Positions 8,799-18,488 are shown, counted from the stretch's first letter. The stretch is DNA of 45,555 bases from Planctomycetia bacterium (GCA_020849035.1 JADLHC010000227.1:1-45555), one strand, 5' to 3'. Made by a program: numbers and translations. Notes: generated from the sequence alone by a model not told the origin.

Positions 8799-8950
8799 GG
8801 GCGACCTCCGCGAAGGAGTCGCCAGAGCTTAACCAGCTTAATTAACGATAGCAATGTCCATTATCGGCAACCGCCCCGTTTCGCGCCCCCGCGGCCCCCG
8901 GTCCCCTGTTCCCGCGCCGGAAGCTTCGGAAAAAGCGAAGCGTCCATCGC
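8799..8950 (-). promoter_or_regulatory. Probable promoter region of the cytochrome/Rnf operon
   Basis: This 152-bp gap separates the histidine kinase stop from the GTG of the first cytochrome gene. It holds the only AT-rich patch in the area (about 8826-8870) with a direct repeat AGCTTAA at 8826-8832 and 8835-8841, possibly an operator. No convincing -35/-10 pair was found. A 6-bp hairpin (GCTTCG/CGAAGC around a GAAAAAG loop, near 8923-8942) lies just after the kinase gene and may weaken read-through. Confidence 0.35.
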
Positions 8951-10381
8951 CTACGCCGATGCTGCGTCGCCCTGCGGAAACGTCAGCGTCACCGCCGTCC
9001 CCTTCCCCGGCTGGCTCTCGATCTCCGCCGTTCCCCGATGCAGCGCCGCAATGCTCTTCACGATCGCCAGCCCCAGCCCGGTGCCGCCGGCTTTCGAATT
9101 CCGCGCGGTGTCGGCCCGGTAGAACCGGTCGAAGACCTTCGAGACGTGCTCGGGCCCGATCCCGGCCCCCGTGTCGCGCACCTGCACGACGATCTTCCCC
9201 GGTTCCGGGAAGGCGCGCATCGTGATCGTCCCGCCGCCCGGCGTGTGCTTCAGCGCATTGGTCACCAGGTTCGACACCGCGCGCTGGAACAGCGTCCGGT
9301 CGAGACGCGCGGGAAGCGGCGACGGGCACTCGACCAGGAGCGACACCTTTGCGTCCTCGGCCTGGGCTTCGTGGTAGTCCCGCATCGAGGCGAGCTCCTC
9401 GGCCACGTCGAAGTCCACGGCCTGCGGCTTTGTCCGGTCGGCCTCGGCGCGCGCGAGGAACAGGAGCGAATCGACGATGCGGGTGAGCCGCTCGGCCTCC
9501 TCAAGGCACGAGGCGAGCACTTCGGCGTACTCCGCCGCCGACCGGTCGCGGCCGAGGGCGACCTCGGCGGTGGTGCGGAGGTTCATGAGGGGCGTGCGGA
9601 GCTCGTGGGCGATGTCGGCGGAGAAGCGGGAGACCTGGTCGAAGGCGCGCTGGAGGCGGTCGAGCATGGCGTTGAAGGTGGAGGCGAGCTCGGCGAGCTC
9701 GGTGGGGAGGCCCTGGAGCGGGATGCGTTCGCCGAGGGAGGTGGAGCGGATGCGCTCGGCGGTTCCGGCGATGGCCTGGACGGGGCGCATGCCGGCGCGG
9801 GCGATGAGGTCGCCGGCGAGGGCGCACGCGAGGAGGGCGAACGCGGCGACGACGATGGCGAAGCGGCGGAAGGTGGCGGTGAACTGGGAGTCGCGGCCGC
9901 GGTCGAGGACGGCGTGGAGGGTCCAGGTGCCGAGGGCGTCGGAGAAGGTGGTCGTGAGGACGCGGAGCGGGCGGCCGTCGGCGGCGATGACGTCCGTGGG
10001 GCCGAACGGGGGCGCGGGGATCACGGCGGGGTCGAGCCGGGCCGAGGCCCCGGGCGTCTCGAATATCCCGCCGGCCGGCGAAATGGCCCGCAGGTACAGC
10101 GGCTCGGACTCGCGCGACCCGGCGCCGCGCTCGATCTCCTCGCGCAGGGTCACGATGTCCCCGCGGCTGAGCTGGATCCTCGCCCGCGCCAGGTCCAGCC
10201 GGTCGCGCAGGAACTCGTCGTCCTCGCGCTCCAGCGCACGGGCCAGCGTGAAATAGCAGGCCACGATCACCGCGAGCACGACCGCGAACGACGTCCCCGC
10301 GTACCAGAACGACAGCCGCACCGCCAGCGATCGCCGGCGCCCGCCCACCGCCGCCGCCGGGACCTCAGGCGTCGAGGGCAT
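8951..10381 (-). CDS. Sensor histidine kinase, CusS/heavy-metal sensor type
   Basis: 476 residues. Topology is TM1 at about 24-46, a periplasmic sensor domain at about 47-170, TM2 at about 172-192 and HAMP to about 245. The HisKA motif ADIAHELRTPLMNL carries the phosphorylated His259. The ATPase domain has the N box NLVTNALKHT, G1 box DTGAGIG and G2 box GGTGLGLAIVKSI. It autophosphorylates and passes phosphate to the regulator encoded just upstream, whose 3' end it overlaps by 17 bp. The signal is unknown. CusS relatives sense metals, but no metal-binding cluster was recognised in the sensor domain. Its position suggests control of the cytochrome/Rnf operon 152 bp downstream, though only by context. 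Confidence 0.88.
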   Translation of the reverse strand: MPSTPEVPAAAVGGRRRSLAVRLSFWYAGTSFAVVLAVIVACYFTLARALEREDDEFLRDRLDLARARIQLSRGDIVTLREEIERGAGSRESEPLYLRAISPAGGIFETPGASARLDPAVIPAPPFGPTDVIAADGRPLRVLTTTFSDALGTWTLHAVLDRGRDSQFTATFRRFAIVVAAFALLACALAGDLIARAGMRPVQAIAGTAERIRSTSLGERIPLQGLPTELAELASTFNAMLDRLQRAFDQVSRFSADIAHELRTPLMNLRTTAEVALGRDRSAAEYAEVLASCLEEAERLTRIVDSLLFLARAEADRTKPQAVDFDVAEELASMRDYHEAQAEDAKVSLLVECPSPLPARLDRTLFQRAVSNLVTNALKHTPGGGTITMRAFPEPGKIVVQVRDTGAGIGPEHVSKVFDRFYRADTARNSKAGGTGLGLAIVKSIAALHRGTAEIESQPGKGTAVTLTFPQGDAASA

Positions 10382-11033
10382 ACCCGACCCCGCGCACCGT
10401 CCGGATCAGCTTCTTCTCGAACGGGTCGTCCACCTTCGAGCGCAGGTGCCTCACGTGCACGTCGATCACGTTCGACACCCCGTCGTATTCCACGTGCCAG
10501 ATCTTCTCGCTGATCTGCGCACGCGAGAACACCTGTCCCGGCGCCTTTGCCAGGAGCGCGAGAAGCGCATACTCGCGCGGCGTCAGGTCCAGCGCCTTCC
10601 CGCCCCGCGAAGCGCGCTGCACCGAGTCGTCGATCTCCAGGTCCGCCACCTGCACCTTCGCCGGCCGCGTCGAGCCCCCCCGCCGCACCAGCGACTTCAG
10701 CCGCGCCACCAGCTCCGCGAACGAGAACGGCTTCACCAGGTAGTCGTCCGCCCCCAGCTCGAACCCCTTCACGCGGTCCGGCACCTCGTCGCGCGCCGTC
10801 AGCACCAGGATCGGCGTGCCGCGCCCCTCCTTGCGAAGCTCCGTCAGCACGCTCCAGCCGTCCCGCTTCGGCAGCATGATGTCCAGCACGACCGCGTCGT
10901 AGGCCTGCTCGCGCGCCCGCCGCAGCCCCTCCTCGCCGTCCGCGGCATGGTCCACCTCGAAGCCGCTCTCGCCCAGGCCCTGCCGGAGCGCCGCGGCCGC
11001 CTTCTCCTCGTCCTCGACAACCAGGATTCTCAT
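10365..11033 (-). CDS. OmpR/CusR-family response regulator
   Basis: 222 residues. The receiver domain (1-115) has acidic residues near position 8, phospho-acceptor Asp51 in VVLDIMLP, and the switch Thr and Lys in LTARDE and YLVKPFS. The C-terminal winged-helix DNA-binding domain (about 127-220) has the family pattern LTPREYALLALLA, VIDVHVRHLRSKVD and TVRGVGYAL. It is transcribed with the kinase (17-bp overlap). The ATG at 11033 has no clear Shine-Dalgarno sequence, but a TAGAAT hexamer ends 12 nt before it, so the mRNA may have a very short leader. Confidence 0.92.
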   Translation of the reverse strand: MRILVVEDEEKAAAALRQGLGESGFEVDHAADGEEGLRRAREQAYDAVVLDIMLPKRDGWSVLTELRKEGRGTPILVLTARDEVPDRVKGFELGADDYLVKPFSFAELVARLKSLVRRGGSTRPAKVQVADLEIDDSVQRASRGGKALDLTPREYALLALLAKAPGQVFSRAQISEKIWHVEYDGVSNVIDVHVRHLRSKVDDPFEKKLIRTVRGVGYALDA

Positions 11034-11045
11034 GGTTCGCCCGGT

Positions 11046-11051
11046 ATTCTA
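11046..11051 (-). promoter_or_regulatory. -10-like hexamer TAGAAT before the response regulator
   Basis: TAGAAT on the minus strand, 12 nt before the regulator ATG, differs from the sigma-70 consensus at one base. No -35 element is apparent at 16-18 nt spacing. If used, the leader would be only about 5 nt. Confidence 0.35.
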
Positions 11052-11074
11052 CCGGCTCCCGTGCGTGGCGGCGT

Positions 11075-11944
11075 TCATCGCTTAGGCGTCGGCGGCTTCG
11101 GCCGCGTTTTTTCGCGCCAGGCGTTCCACTCCTCGAAGGTCGTGTGGGGCTCCCCGGCGAATTCCTGGAGCGCGCGGATCGAACAGGCGCGGGCCATCTC
11201 GAGCGTCTGCGAGGGCTTCTGGCCCTCGGGAAGCGGCTGCAGGACGAGGACGAGGGGTTCGGCGGCGGCGGCGTCCTTGGTGCGGAGGGCGAGGATCGCG
11301 CTGTAGATCCGGAGGCCGGCGTCGGCTTCGAGGCTCCACCACTTGCGGACCGGCGAGAGGGCCTGGGCGACCGGCGGCTGCGCCGCGTGCGTCCGCCCGG
11401 GATCGCCGGCGATCGTGCCGTCGGGGTTCTTCGCGATCGCCACGCCCTTCTTCGCGAGCAGCTCCCGGCAGTTCGCGTACGGCAGCTTCAGCGCCGTCGC
11501 GGGATTCCAGGTGCGGCCCGGGGTCGCGTCGCCGGGATCCCACCAGGCGTCGAGGGTCCCGAGGTCGGCCATCGAGGCGAAGAGCCCGCTGACGGCCGAC
11601 TTGCGCACGGGCAGGTTCTTGTCCTTCGACAGCGAGGCCAGCACCTTGACGGAGGTTTCGGTCCGGAAGCCGTTCCACGCGAGAACCTCCAGCATCCGGG
11701 CGAGCTTTGCCCGCTTGACGTCGTTCGTCGCTGCGGAGGGCCACACTTCGAGGATGGGGGGGACGGCGTCGGGGCCGAGCCAGGCCGCGTGGAGGATGAG
11801 GGTGTTCACGTCGGGGTCGGGCACGAACAGGGCCGCCTGGTAGGAGTCGCGGACCGCCTTGTCCTCGGGCACGGGGGCCTGGCGGCCGCACCCGGCGGCG
11901 AGCGAAAGGCAGGCGACGACGGAAAGCGCGCATCGGGCGTTCAC
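11075..11944 (-). CDS. Predicted lipoprotein of unknown function
   Basis: 289 residues from a GTG with a strong AGGAGG 7 nt upstream. The lipobox LAAGC places the lipidated cysteine at residue 19, so the mature protein is anchored to a membrane. Residues about 40-150 are helical with a pattern reminiscent of HEAT-like repeats (LARMLEVLAWNG, PVRKSAVSGLFA). No catalytic motif was recognised. It lies 41 bp before the two-component genes on the same strand, so it may be co-transcribed with them. Whether it has a functional link to the kinase is unknown. Confidence 0.7.
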   Translation of the reverse strand: MNARCALSVVACLSLAAGCGRQAPVPEDKAVRDSYQAALFVPDPDVNTLILHAAWLGPDAVPPILEVWPSAATNDVKRAKLARMLEVLAWNGFRTETSVKVLASLSKDKNLPVRKSAVSGLFASMADLGTLDAWWDPGDATPGRTWNPATALKLPYANCRELLAKKGVAIAKNPDGTIAGDPGRTHAAQPPVAQALSPVRKWWSLEADAGLRIYSAILALRTKDAAAAEPLVLVLQPLPEGQKPSQTLEMARACSIRALQEFAGEPHTTFEEWNAWREKTRPKPPTPKR

Positions 11945-11973
11945 GTCCGAACCTCCTGTTGGACCGGCCCGGA

Positions 11974-11979
11974 AGAATA
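11974..11979 (-). promoter_or_regulatory. -10-like hexamer TATTCT before the lipoprotein gene
   Basis: TATTCT on the minus strand fits the TANNNT pattern and lies about 30 nt before the GTG, with AGGAGG between them. No good -35 was seen. The 57-bp gap separates this gene from the end of module A. Confidence 0.3.
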
Positions 11980-12001
11980 ACCGAGGCGGCCGCGGGCCGC
12001 A

Positions 12002-14863
12002 CTAGGGCGGCTTCTGCGCCCGCTTTTTCGCCTCCTTCAGCCGGTCCAGGTAGCCGCCCTCGGCGGGCGGCGGAGCGGGCGGCGCGGGTTCGGCGGCCGG
12101 CGGGGCCTGCGCGGGGAGCGCGACCTCGGGGGCCCGGAAACCGTCGGCGGGCGGCGTCACGGGGACCTCGCGCGGGGACTGCGGAAGGGCCTGGGCCTTC
12201 GCGGAGCGCAGGCGGCTCACGAGGACATCCGGTTCTTCCGCGGCGGCCTGCGTGCGGCGCCGGCGCCAGGCGTCGGGGACGCCGAGGCGGCGCGAGGCGA
12301 CGTCCACGAGGAGCGCGGCGAGCGCGAGGCCGAGGAGGAAGCGCCAGATTTCCCGCGGGACGCGGGCGGGGGCGGCGGTGTGGCGGAACAGGTCGGGCTG
12401 GTCCTCCAGGGCGATGGTCCGCCCGCCGGTGAGCTCGGCGAGGCGCTTGAGGAGGGCGTGGTTGGGCGACGTCGCGCGGAACTCGGCCGGGTAGGGGATC
12501 AGGATCGGCACGCTGGCGCGCGCCGCCCACTGGCCGTCCTCCTCTTCCGCGACCGTCACGAACCACGATCCCGTCTGGGTCGCGGGGACGTCCGCCTCGT
12601 AGCGTCCCGGCCCGGTCTGGCGCACGGGGACTTCGCCCGACCCCGGGGGGCCCGCGACGAACGCGCGGAGCTTGAGGAAGTCGCGGAAGCGGCCGTCGGA
12701 GCCGACGGCGTCGATGGTGAGGTGGGCGCCCGAGGCGGTGAGCGAGGTGGCGACGGAGTAGGCGTTGGCGTCCTGCCGGCGGAGCAGCCAGCGGACCATC
12801 TGCGGCCAGAGCGTCCTGTAGCCGGGCCACGCGAGCCAGTTTGCCGACCAGCGCGACGTCGCGTCCGACGTCCAGGCGATCGACCGGCCGAGGCCGTAAT
12901 GCCATTTCGCCAGCAGCGGGTCCTCTTCTTCGGCCTCGAGGTGCACCTCGGCGGTGGGCTTGGCCACGGTGGAGACCCAGCCCAGAAGCGAGGGGGTGCG
13001 GTCCCAGGGGACGCCCTCCATGAACTGCGCCGGGCGGGCGATGACCGGGGTGAACTCGCGCTCGATGACGGTGGAGCGGGCGGCGTTGACGGTCTCCTCG
13101 GAGAAGAGCCTGGGGAGGTCCATGGGGTCGTCGGTGATGTAGTAGCGGCCGCCCCCGCGGGCGGCGATGGTCTCGAGCCAGGCGGCGTCGCCGTCGGTGG
13201 GTTTGCCGATGGCGACGACGGACAGGGTCATCCCCTCGGCGAGGGCCTTGTCGATCAGGTCCTCGACGCCCTCGTGCTGCTCGGCGTCGGCGGCGTCGGC
13301 GAAGAGGATGGCGTGGCGCGACTGGGCGTTCGACTTGCGGAGCTCGTCGAACATGTCCTCGATGGCGCGGGCGCAGTAGATGCCGCCGCCGCCCTGCTTG
13401 AGGCTCATGATGGCGCTTTCGAGCTCGTCGCGGTCGGCGACGGGCTGGAGTTCGACGACCCACGTCGTGGCGGTGTCCGTCGTGCACACGGCGAGCTCGT
13501 CGCGCTCGTTGAGGACGCGGAGGCACTCCGCCGCGCCCTCGCCCGCGAGCTCGAGCTTCGTCCGCCCGTCCGGCACGCGCGCCGACATCGAGCCCGACGA
13601 GTCGATCGCGACGGCGACGGCGAGCGACGCGAGGCGCTTGAGCTGCCTCACGTCCATGTCGACCGGGAGACAGGCCTCGACCGGCGTGCGCTGCCAGACG
13701 CCCGACCCGAACGACCGGTCGCCGCCGATCATGGCGAAACCGCCGCCGAGGTCGTGCACGTACTGGCGGATCGCCTCGTGCTGCGCCTTCGAGAGCTGCC
13801 GGGAGTGGATGTCGCACATCAGGATCGCGTCGAACGCGTCCATCTCCGCCAGCGACAGCGGGAAACCGGCCGGGCCGCGCACCTCGACGTCGAGCCCGGC
13901 GTCCCGCAGGCAGCCGGCCAGCGCGTCGGCCTCGTCCGGACGCCCCGCGAGGAACAGGATCCGGCTCGGCCCGGACACCCTCGTGTGCGCCCGCCCCACG
14001 TTGTTCTCGCGCCAGGTGTCCCGCCCCTCCGGGACCTCCACGAAGACCTCGAAGTCCAGCGCGCCCCCCGCCTCCTGCTCCGTCGCCTTCAGCGCGAACA
14101 CCTGCGGCCACGTTCCCTTCTTCACCGCCCGCTTCACCGGCGCCATCGGCACGCGGTTCTTCAGGATCCGGAACACGACCTCCGTCTCCTGCGTCGCCGT
14201 CACGATCGCCGTCAGCTCGTACGGCTCCTTCGGCGATACCCGCCCCGGCGACAGCACCCGGTCCACGCGCACCTCCGCCCGCGCTTCCTTCCCCAGCGCC
14301 GCCGTCCACACCTCCGCGCCGCGCGCCCGCGCCGCCAGCGCCTCCGCCGCCGCGTCCCCCGAGTTCTCATTCCCGTCCGAAAGCAGCACGATCCGCTTCT
14401 GCGCCCACTCCGGGCACGCCGCCGCCGCCAGCCGGATCGCCCGCGCGATGTCCGTCGCGTCCGGCGAGATCACCGAGTGCACCTTGTCCAGCTCCAGCTT
14501 CGGCGTCGGCGACACCTCCACCGACGCCTCCCGCCCGAACACCACCAGCCCCGCCGTCTCCCGGCTCCCCGCCGCCTTCGCCGCCCCCAGCACCCACTCG
14601 AGCGCCCGCTCTTCTTCGCCCTCCGGCATCGACCTCGAGCGGTCCACGACGAACACCACCGACAGCTCGTCGGAGAGCCGTACGAGCCTCAGCCCCGCGA
14701 CCGCGAGCGCGAGGGCGGCGACGGCGGCGAAGCGGCAGGCGGTGGAGGTCCAGAAGCGCGCCGGGGCGAGGCGAAGGCGTGTGGAGCGCGCGAGGAGGAT
14801 GACGGGGACGAGGGCGGCGAGGGCGAGGAGCCACCAGGGGCGGGTGAAGTCGAAGGGAATCAT
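12002..14863 (-). CDS. Double-VWA, glutamine-amidotransferase-like membrane protein (module A)
   Basis: 953 residues. The ATG at 14863 is set by an ATGA overlap with the upstream permease gene. Two N-terminal TM segments (about 10-26 and 42-60, BatA-like) are followed by a first VWA domain with metal-site DRSRS at 74-78 and LLSDGNE. Next come a class-I glutamine-amidotransferase-like fold (ILFLAGRPDEADAL to LGGGFAMIGGD) and a second VWA domain with an intact-looking DSSGS site (VAVAIDSSGSM). A C-terminal TM (WRFLLGLALAALLVD) precedes a proline-rich cytoplasmic tail. Related planctomycete proteins pair with ABC exporters and MoxR/DUF58 genes. Function unknown; a metal-dependent adhesion or assembly role is inferred from the VWA folds. 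Confidence 0.8.
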   Translation of the reverse strand: MIPFDFTRPWWLLALAALVPVILLARSTRLRLAPARFWTSTACRFAAVAALALAVAGLRLVRLSDELSVVFVVDRSRSMPEGEEERALEWVLGAAKAAGSRETAGLVVFGREASVEVSPTPKLELDKVHSVISPDATDIARAIRLAAAACPEWAQKRIVLLSDGNENSGDAAAEALAARARGAEVWTAALGKEARAEVRVDRVLSPGRVSPKEPYELTAIVTATQETEVVFRILKNRVPMAPVKRAVKKGTWPQVFALKATEQEAGGALDFEVFVEVPEGRDTWRENNVGRAHTRVSGPSRILFLAGRPDEADALAGCLRDAGLDVEVRGPAGFPLSLAEMDAFDAILMCDIHSRQLSKAQHEAIRQYVHDLGGGFAMIGGDRSFGSGVWQRTPVEACLPVDMDVRQLKRLASLAVAVAIDSSGSMSARVPDGRTKLELAGEGAAECLRVLNERDELAVCTTDTATTWVVELQPVADRDELESAIMSLKQGGGGIYCARAIEDMFDELRKSNAQSRHAILFADAADAEQHEGVEDLIDKALAEGMTLSVVAIGKPTDGDAAWLETIAARGGGRYYITDDPMDLPRLFSEETVNAARSTVIEREFTPVIARPAQFMEGVPWDRTPSLLGWVSTVAKPTAEVHLEAEEEDPLLAKWHYGLGRSIAWTSDATSRWSANWLAWPGYRTLWPQMVRWLLRRQDANAYSVATSLTASGAHLTIDAVGSDGRFRDFLKLRAFVAGPPGSGEVPVRQTGPGRYEADVPATQTGSWFVTVAEEEDGQWAARASVPILIPYPAEFRATSPNHALLKRLAELTGGRTIALEDQPDLFRHTAAPARVPREIWRFLLGLALAALLVDVASRRLGVPDAWRRRRTQAAAEEPDVLVSRLRSAKAQALPQSPREVPVTPPADGFRAPEVALPAQAPPAAEPAPPAPPPAEGGYLDRLKEAKKRAQKPP

Positions 14864-16602
14864 GCGCGGATCCGGGCCTCCAGGGCGGAGACGGCTCCGG
14901 CGAGGCAGGCGGCGGCAACGGCGGCGGAAGCGGCGACGAAGAGGGCGGCGGCGGGGAGGGAAGGGGCGGCGAGGGAGCCGTCGGACGCCGCGGAGACACA
15001 GCGCAGGAGGAGGCCGAACGGGTTGAGGGAGGTGAGGGGGACGGCCTGACTGCGGAACGGAAGGGCCGCGAGCGAGGGGACGGCCCAGAGGCCGAAGAGG
15101 GCGGCGGTCGCGGCGGCGGAGGCGCGCCGGGGGTCGCCGGCGGCGAGCGATGCGGTGCAGGCGATCGTGAACGTGGCGCCGACGGCGGCGACGAAGACGG
15201 CGAACGCGAGCGGGCCCCAGCGGCCCATCGTGAGCGCGGCCAGCGCGGCGTGGGCGATACCCGCGACGAGGACGGGCGCGATCGAGCGGAGCGACGCGAG
15301 GAGTTTTCCGGCGAGGATCTGCCGGACGGGGAGGCCGGTCGACAGGAGGATGGGGAGGGTACCGTTGAGGCGCTCGGGGCCCAGCGTCGAGGCGCCGGCG
15401 CCGATCGCAAGGACGACGCAGAGGACGAGGTCGAAGACGAGCGTGTACGCGCCGACGGCGGCGTTCTGCCGGCCCGACGACGACAGCATCGCGGCCGCGG
15501 CGAACAGTACGTTGCACCCGAGCGCGCCGGCACAGGCGATCGTGCCGAAGAGCGTGAGGACCTGACGGGCGGTCGAGTCGTCGAACTGCCGGTCCTTCCA
15601 GTAGACGGGGTTGCCCTGGATCGGAAGCCGGCGGCTGCCCGAAACCGCGGGGCGGAAGGCCGCGATCGGCGGGAGGACCGGCCCGGCCGGGGCGGGCCGG
15701 GAGCCGGGCAGGAACGTCGGCACGATCGGGCCCTGCGCAGGGATGGCCGAAGGGGGGAAGAACGCCATCGGGACGCCGGAGGCCTCGACCGGGGCCGCGA
15801 GTGGCCGGCGCCCGCGCCCCCGGGGCGACCGCGCGTTGCGCAGCACGACCGAACTGAGCCAGAGCGCCGCCGCCGCTTCCAGCAGATGCGCCGTCCAGGC
15901 GAGCCCGCGATCGAGCCAGGGGGCGGGCGCGGGGGCGACCGCGTCGCGGATCGTGGCGCTCCAGGGGCAGAGAAACGCCATCACGGAGAATGGGAGGGAC
16001 TTCGTTCCCCCGCTCGAGACGAAGCCGGCCGCGACGCCCCCGAGCGCCCCCGAGACGGCGAGGAAGACGATGAGCGTGACCAGCGTCAGGCCGGTCGCGG
16101 TCCCCGCGCGGTCGCTCGTCGCGGACATCAGGATGGAGACCGAGGCGGCGAAGAGCCCGTTGAGGAGGAGGGCGACGACGGTCGCGGCGAGGACCTCGGG
16201 CGTGACGCCGCCGAGGAGGAGCGCCGCGAACCCGACGGGGAGCCCGGCGGCGAGCGTGGTGGCCGTGAGGGCGCCGTTGGCGAGGAGCTTCCCCGAGACG
16301 ATGTCGAAGTCGGTGACGGGCGCGACCGAGAGGAGGTCGAGCGTCGCGCGCTCGCGCTCCCAGGCGATCGCGGGAGCGACCATGGCGGGGACGAGCACGA
16401 GGCCCGCGACGAACTCGGTCCAGAAGAAGACCTGGAAGAGCGCCCGGCCCGCCGCATGGAACCCGCCCGCCGCGCCCGACCAGGGCCACGCGAGCGCCGC
16501 CGCGGACGCGAGGAACATCACGAATCCCGCGCGCAGCGCCCACGTCCGCGGCGAGCGCGAGAGGTGGATCATCTCGCCGAACAGCAGCGGGGCCCGGGTC
16601 AC
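14860..16602 (-). CDS. ABC-2-type permease, tandem-duplicated form, copy 3 of 3 (module A)
   Basis: 580 residues. The GTG start at 16602 gives a GTGA overlap with the preceding permease gene. Two ABC-2 half-units are visible. Each has the coupling-region pattern E/R-rich, then GTL or ATL, LLS, and a GKLL element: ERERATLDLL to GKLL at about 82-107, and GPERLNGTLPILL to GKLL at about 408-435. A Pro-rich cytoplasmic linker (about 260-325) joins them and ends in GNPVYWKDRQF. Many hydrophobic segments flank each unit. It would form the membrane channel for the ATPase encoded upstream. Substrate unknown. Confidence 0.85.
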   Translation of the reverse strand: MTRAPLLFGEMIHLSRSPRTWALRAGFVMFLASAAALAWPWSGAAGGFHAAGRALFQVFFWTEFVAGLVLVPAMVAPAIAWERERATLDLLSVAPVTDFDIVSGKLLANGALTATTLAAGLPVGFAALLLGGVTPEVLAATVVALLLNGLFAASVSILMSATSDRAGTATGLTLVTLIVFLAVSGALGGVAAGFVSSGGTKSLPFSVMAFLCPWSATIRDAVAPAPAPWLDRGLAWTAHLLEAAAALWLSSVVLRNARSPRGRGRRPLAAPVEASGVPMAFFPPSAIPAQGPIVPTFLPGSRPAPAGPVLPPIAAFRPAVSGSRRLPIQGNPVYWKDRQFDDSTARQVLTLFGTIACAGALGCNVLFAAAAMLSSSGRQNAAVGAYTLVFDLVLCVVLAIGAGASTLGPERLNGTLPILLSTGLPVRQILAGKLLASLRSIAPVLVAGIAHAALAALTMGRWGPLAFAVFVAAVGATFTIACTASLAAGDPRRASAAATAALFGLWAVPSLAALPFRSQAVPLTSLNPFGLLLRCVSAASDGSLAAPSLPAAALFVAASAAVAAACLAGAVSALEARIRA

Positions 16603-18488
16603 GCGCGCACCTGCCTCTCGAGCGATCCCGCTACGGCCAGCAGCGGCAGGAGTGCGAAGGCCACTCCTGCCGTCGCGTAGACCCGGAGTTCCGCCTCCGG
16701 GAACACCCACCGGAAGTCGAAGGCGTACCTGTACACCGCCGGAATCAGGCCAAGGGGGCTCACCGCGCCCGCGCCCGCCGCTTCCGGCCACCTCCCCTCC
16801 ACCGTCCCCGGCAGGAGCCAGAGGGCCGCGACACCGGCGGAGGCGGCGACGAGCGCAAGGCGCGAATTGCGCGTGAGGGCGGAAGCGCCGACGGAGATGC
16901 CGAGGGCCGCCAGGATCGCGAGCGCGGTCGCCGGGATCAGGAGCAGGCCCGGAGCCCCTGCGGGGATGCCGATCATGAGCACCTGCAGCCCGAAGGGCAC
17001 GAACACCGGCGTGCACCAGCGCAGGGAAGCGAGCGCCTTGCCCGCGACGACCCGGACCGCCGGGTACCCGGTCGACAGGAGGACCGCGAGCGTCCCCGAG
17101 GAGCGTTCCGTGCAGAGCGTCGCCGAGCCGGCGACCGTGACCGCCATGACCGCGAGCGCCAGGCCCGCCGTCAGGTCGGGACGCTCGCGTTCGATCCGGT
17201 CGAGGGCGAACATCTGCCCCAGCGCGTGGATCGCCAGCAGCCAGGAGAACCCCGCCAGCGCCAGCCGCGCGCGATTCAGCGCCGGCGACCGCGGCCACGA
17301 CGTCTCCTTCCAGTAGATCGGATCACTTCCCACCGGCAGGTACGGATTCAACCGCGTGGGATTCGTGACGTCGGCGCGCGGGTGAAGCACAAGCTGTACC
17401 CGGGCCACGCGCTCCCCCGAATCCCGCTCTCCGCGCCGTTCGGCCTCCTCGCGGCGCTTCCGCTCCCTCCACTGCGACACGAAGTGCTCCGGCCTGCCTT
17501 GCTGAGCTTCCGCCGCCGCCCGCGCGCCCAGGAGGATCGAGTCGGTGGAGTGCAGACGGGAGGAGCTTCTCAGCAGGAGTGCCCCCGCCGCGAGATGGAC
17601 GACCCATGCCGCGGCGAGGATTTCGATGTCGACGTGCCGGGAGTCGAGGGTGGCGCGCGAGTAGAGGAACCACGGGCAGAGAACGGAGAGGGCGGCCGGG
17701 GGGCGGCTGCGGAGGCGGGAGGGGAGGGCCATGGAGGCGCACGCGGCGACGAGGAGGACGAGCAGGACGGAGACGGCGAGGCAGCCGCGCGGGAACTCGC
17801 CGCTGGACCGCCAGCGGGCCCAGGAGACGACGCCGAGCCCGCAGGCAAGGCCGCTGACGATGCACCAGGCGCCGGTCCAGAGGAGCGCATGGATCGCCAG
17901 CGTCGCCAGGAAGGAGGCGAAAACGGCGCCGGCGTGAATGGCCACAGCGGCGGACGCGGCGGCGAGCGGGCTCTCCCAGACGAGGGCGCAGCGGATCCCG
18001 ATGCAGGCGGCAAAGAAGGCCGTGACGAGCACGTGGACGCACGCGAGGCCCGCGGCGGCCAGGGAGACGCCCCCGAGGAGCGTACACGCGAAGGCGACCG
18101 GGAATCCGGCGGCCAGGACGGCGAGCGCCAGGAGCCCGTGCGAGAACAGCTTTCCCAGGACGATCCCTCCCTCGCTGGCCGGGCAGGTGACGAGGAGCTC
18201 GAGGGTCCCGGAGGCGCGCTCCGCAGGGATGGTGGGGGCGATGAGCGCGGGGACGAAGAGGACCGCGAGCAGCATCTCGCAAAGGAAGAAAATCCTGAAG
18301 ATCTCGGCGCTTCCGCCAAGCATCTCGGAATGACCGCCGGTCCAGGGCCAGAGGAGGGCGCCGAAGGCCACGAGGGTGCCTGCGAAGAGGAAGCGGACGA
18401 GATGGGTGCGGGGGGCGCGCGCGAGGCGCGTCAGCTCGAAGGCGACGTGGGGAGAGCGCAGTGCGGGGAGCGTGGCGAAGAGGCTCAT
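16599..18488 (-). CDS. ABC-2-type permease, tandem-duplicated form, copy 2 of 3 (module A)
   Basis: 629 residues. The ATG at 18488 makes an ATGA overlap with the upstream paralogue. Half-unit one has PAERASGTLELL to GKLF at about 88-114, and half-unit two has CTERSSGTLAVLL to GKAL at about 459-485. Between them, after a charged Arg/Glu-rich cytoplasmic stretch (about 330-375), is the same signature seen in the sister proteins, here SDPIYWKETSW (388-398). Multiple TM segments lie on both sides. Order, spacing and motifs show this is a paralogue of its two neighbours. Confidence 0.85.
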   Translation of the reverse strand: MSLFATLPALRSPHVAFELTRLARAPRTHLVRFLFAGTLVAFGALLWPWTGGHSEMLGGSAEIFRIFFLCEMLLAVLFVPALIAPTIPAERASGTLELLVTCPASEGGIVLGKLFSHGLLALAVLAAGFPVAFACTLLGGVSLAAAGLACVHVLVTAFFAACIGIRCALVWESPLAAASAAVAIHAGAVFASFLATLAIHALLWTGAWCIVSGLACGLGVVSWARWRSSGEFPRGCLAVSVLLVLLVAACASMALPSRLRSRPPAALSVLCPWFLYSRATLDSRHVDIEILAAAWVVHLAAGALLLRSSSRLHSTDSILLGARAAAEAQQGRPEHFVSQWRERKRREEAERRGERDSGERVARVQLVLHPRADVTNPTRLNPYLPVGSDPIYWKETSWPRSPALNRARLALAGFSWLLAIHALGQMFALDRIERERPDLTAGLALAVMAVTVAGSATLCTERSSGTLAVLLSTGYPAVRVVAGKALASLRWCTPVFVPFGLQVLMIGIPAGAPGLLLIPATALAILAALGISVGASALTRNSRLALVAASAGVAALWLLPGTVEGRWPEAAGAGAVSPLGLIPAVYRYAFDFRWVFPEAELRVYATAGVAFALLPLLAVAGSLERQVRA

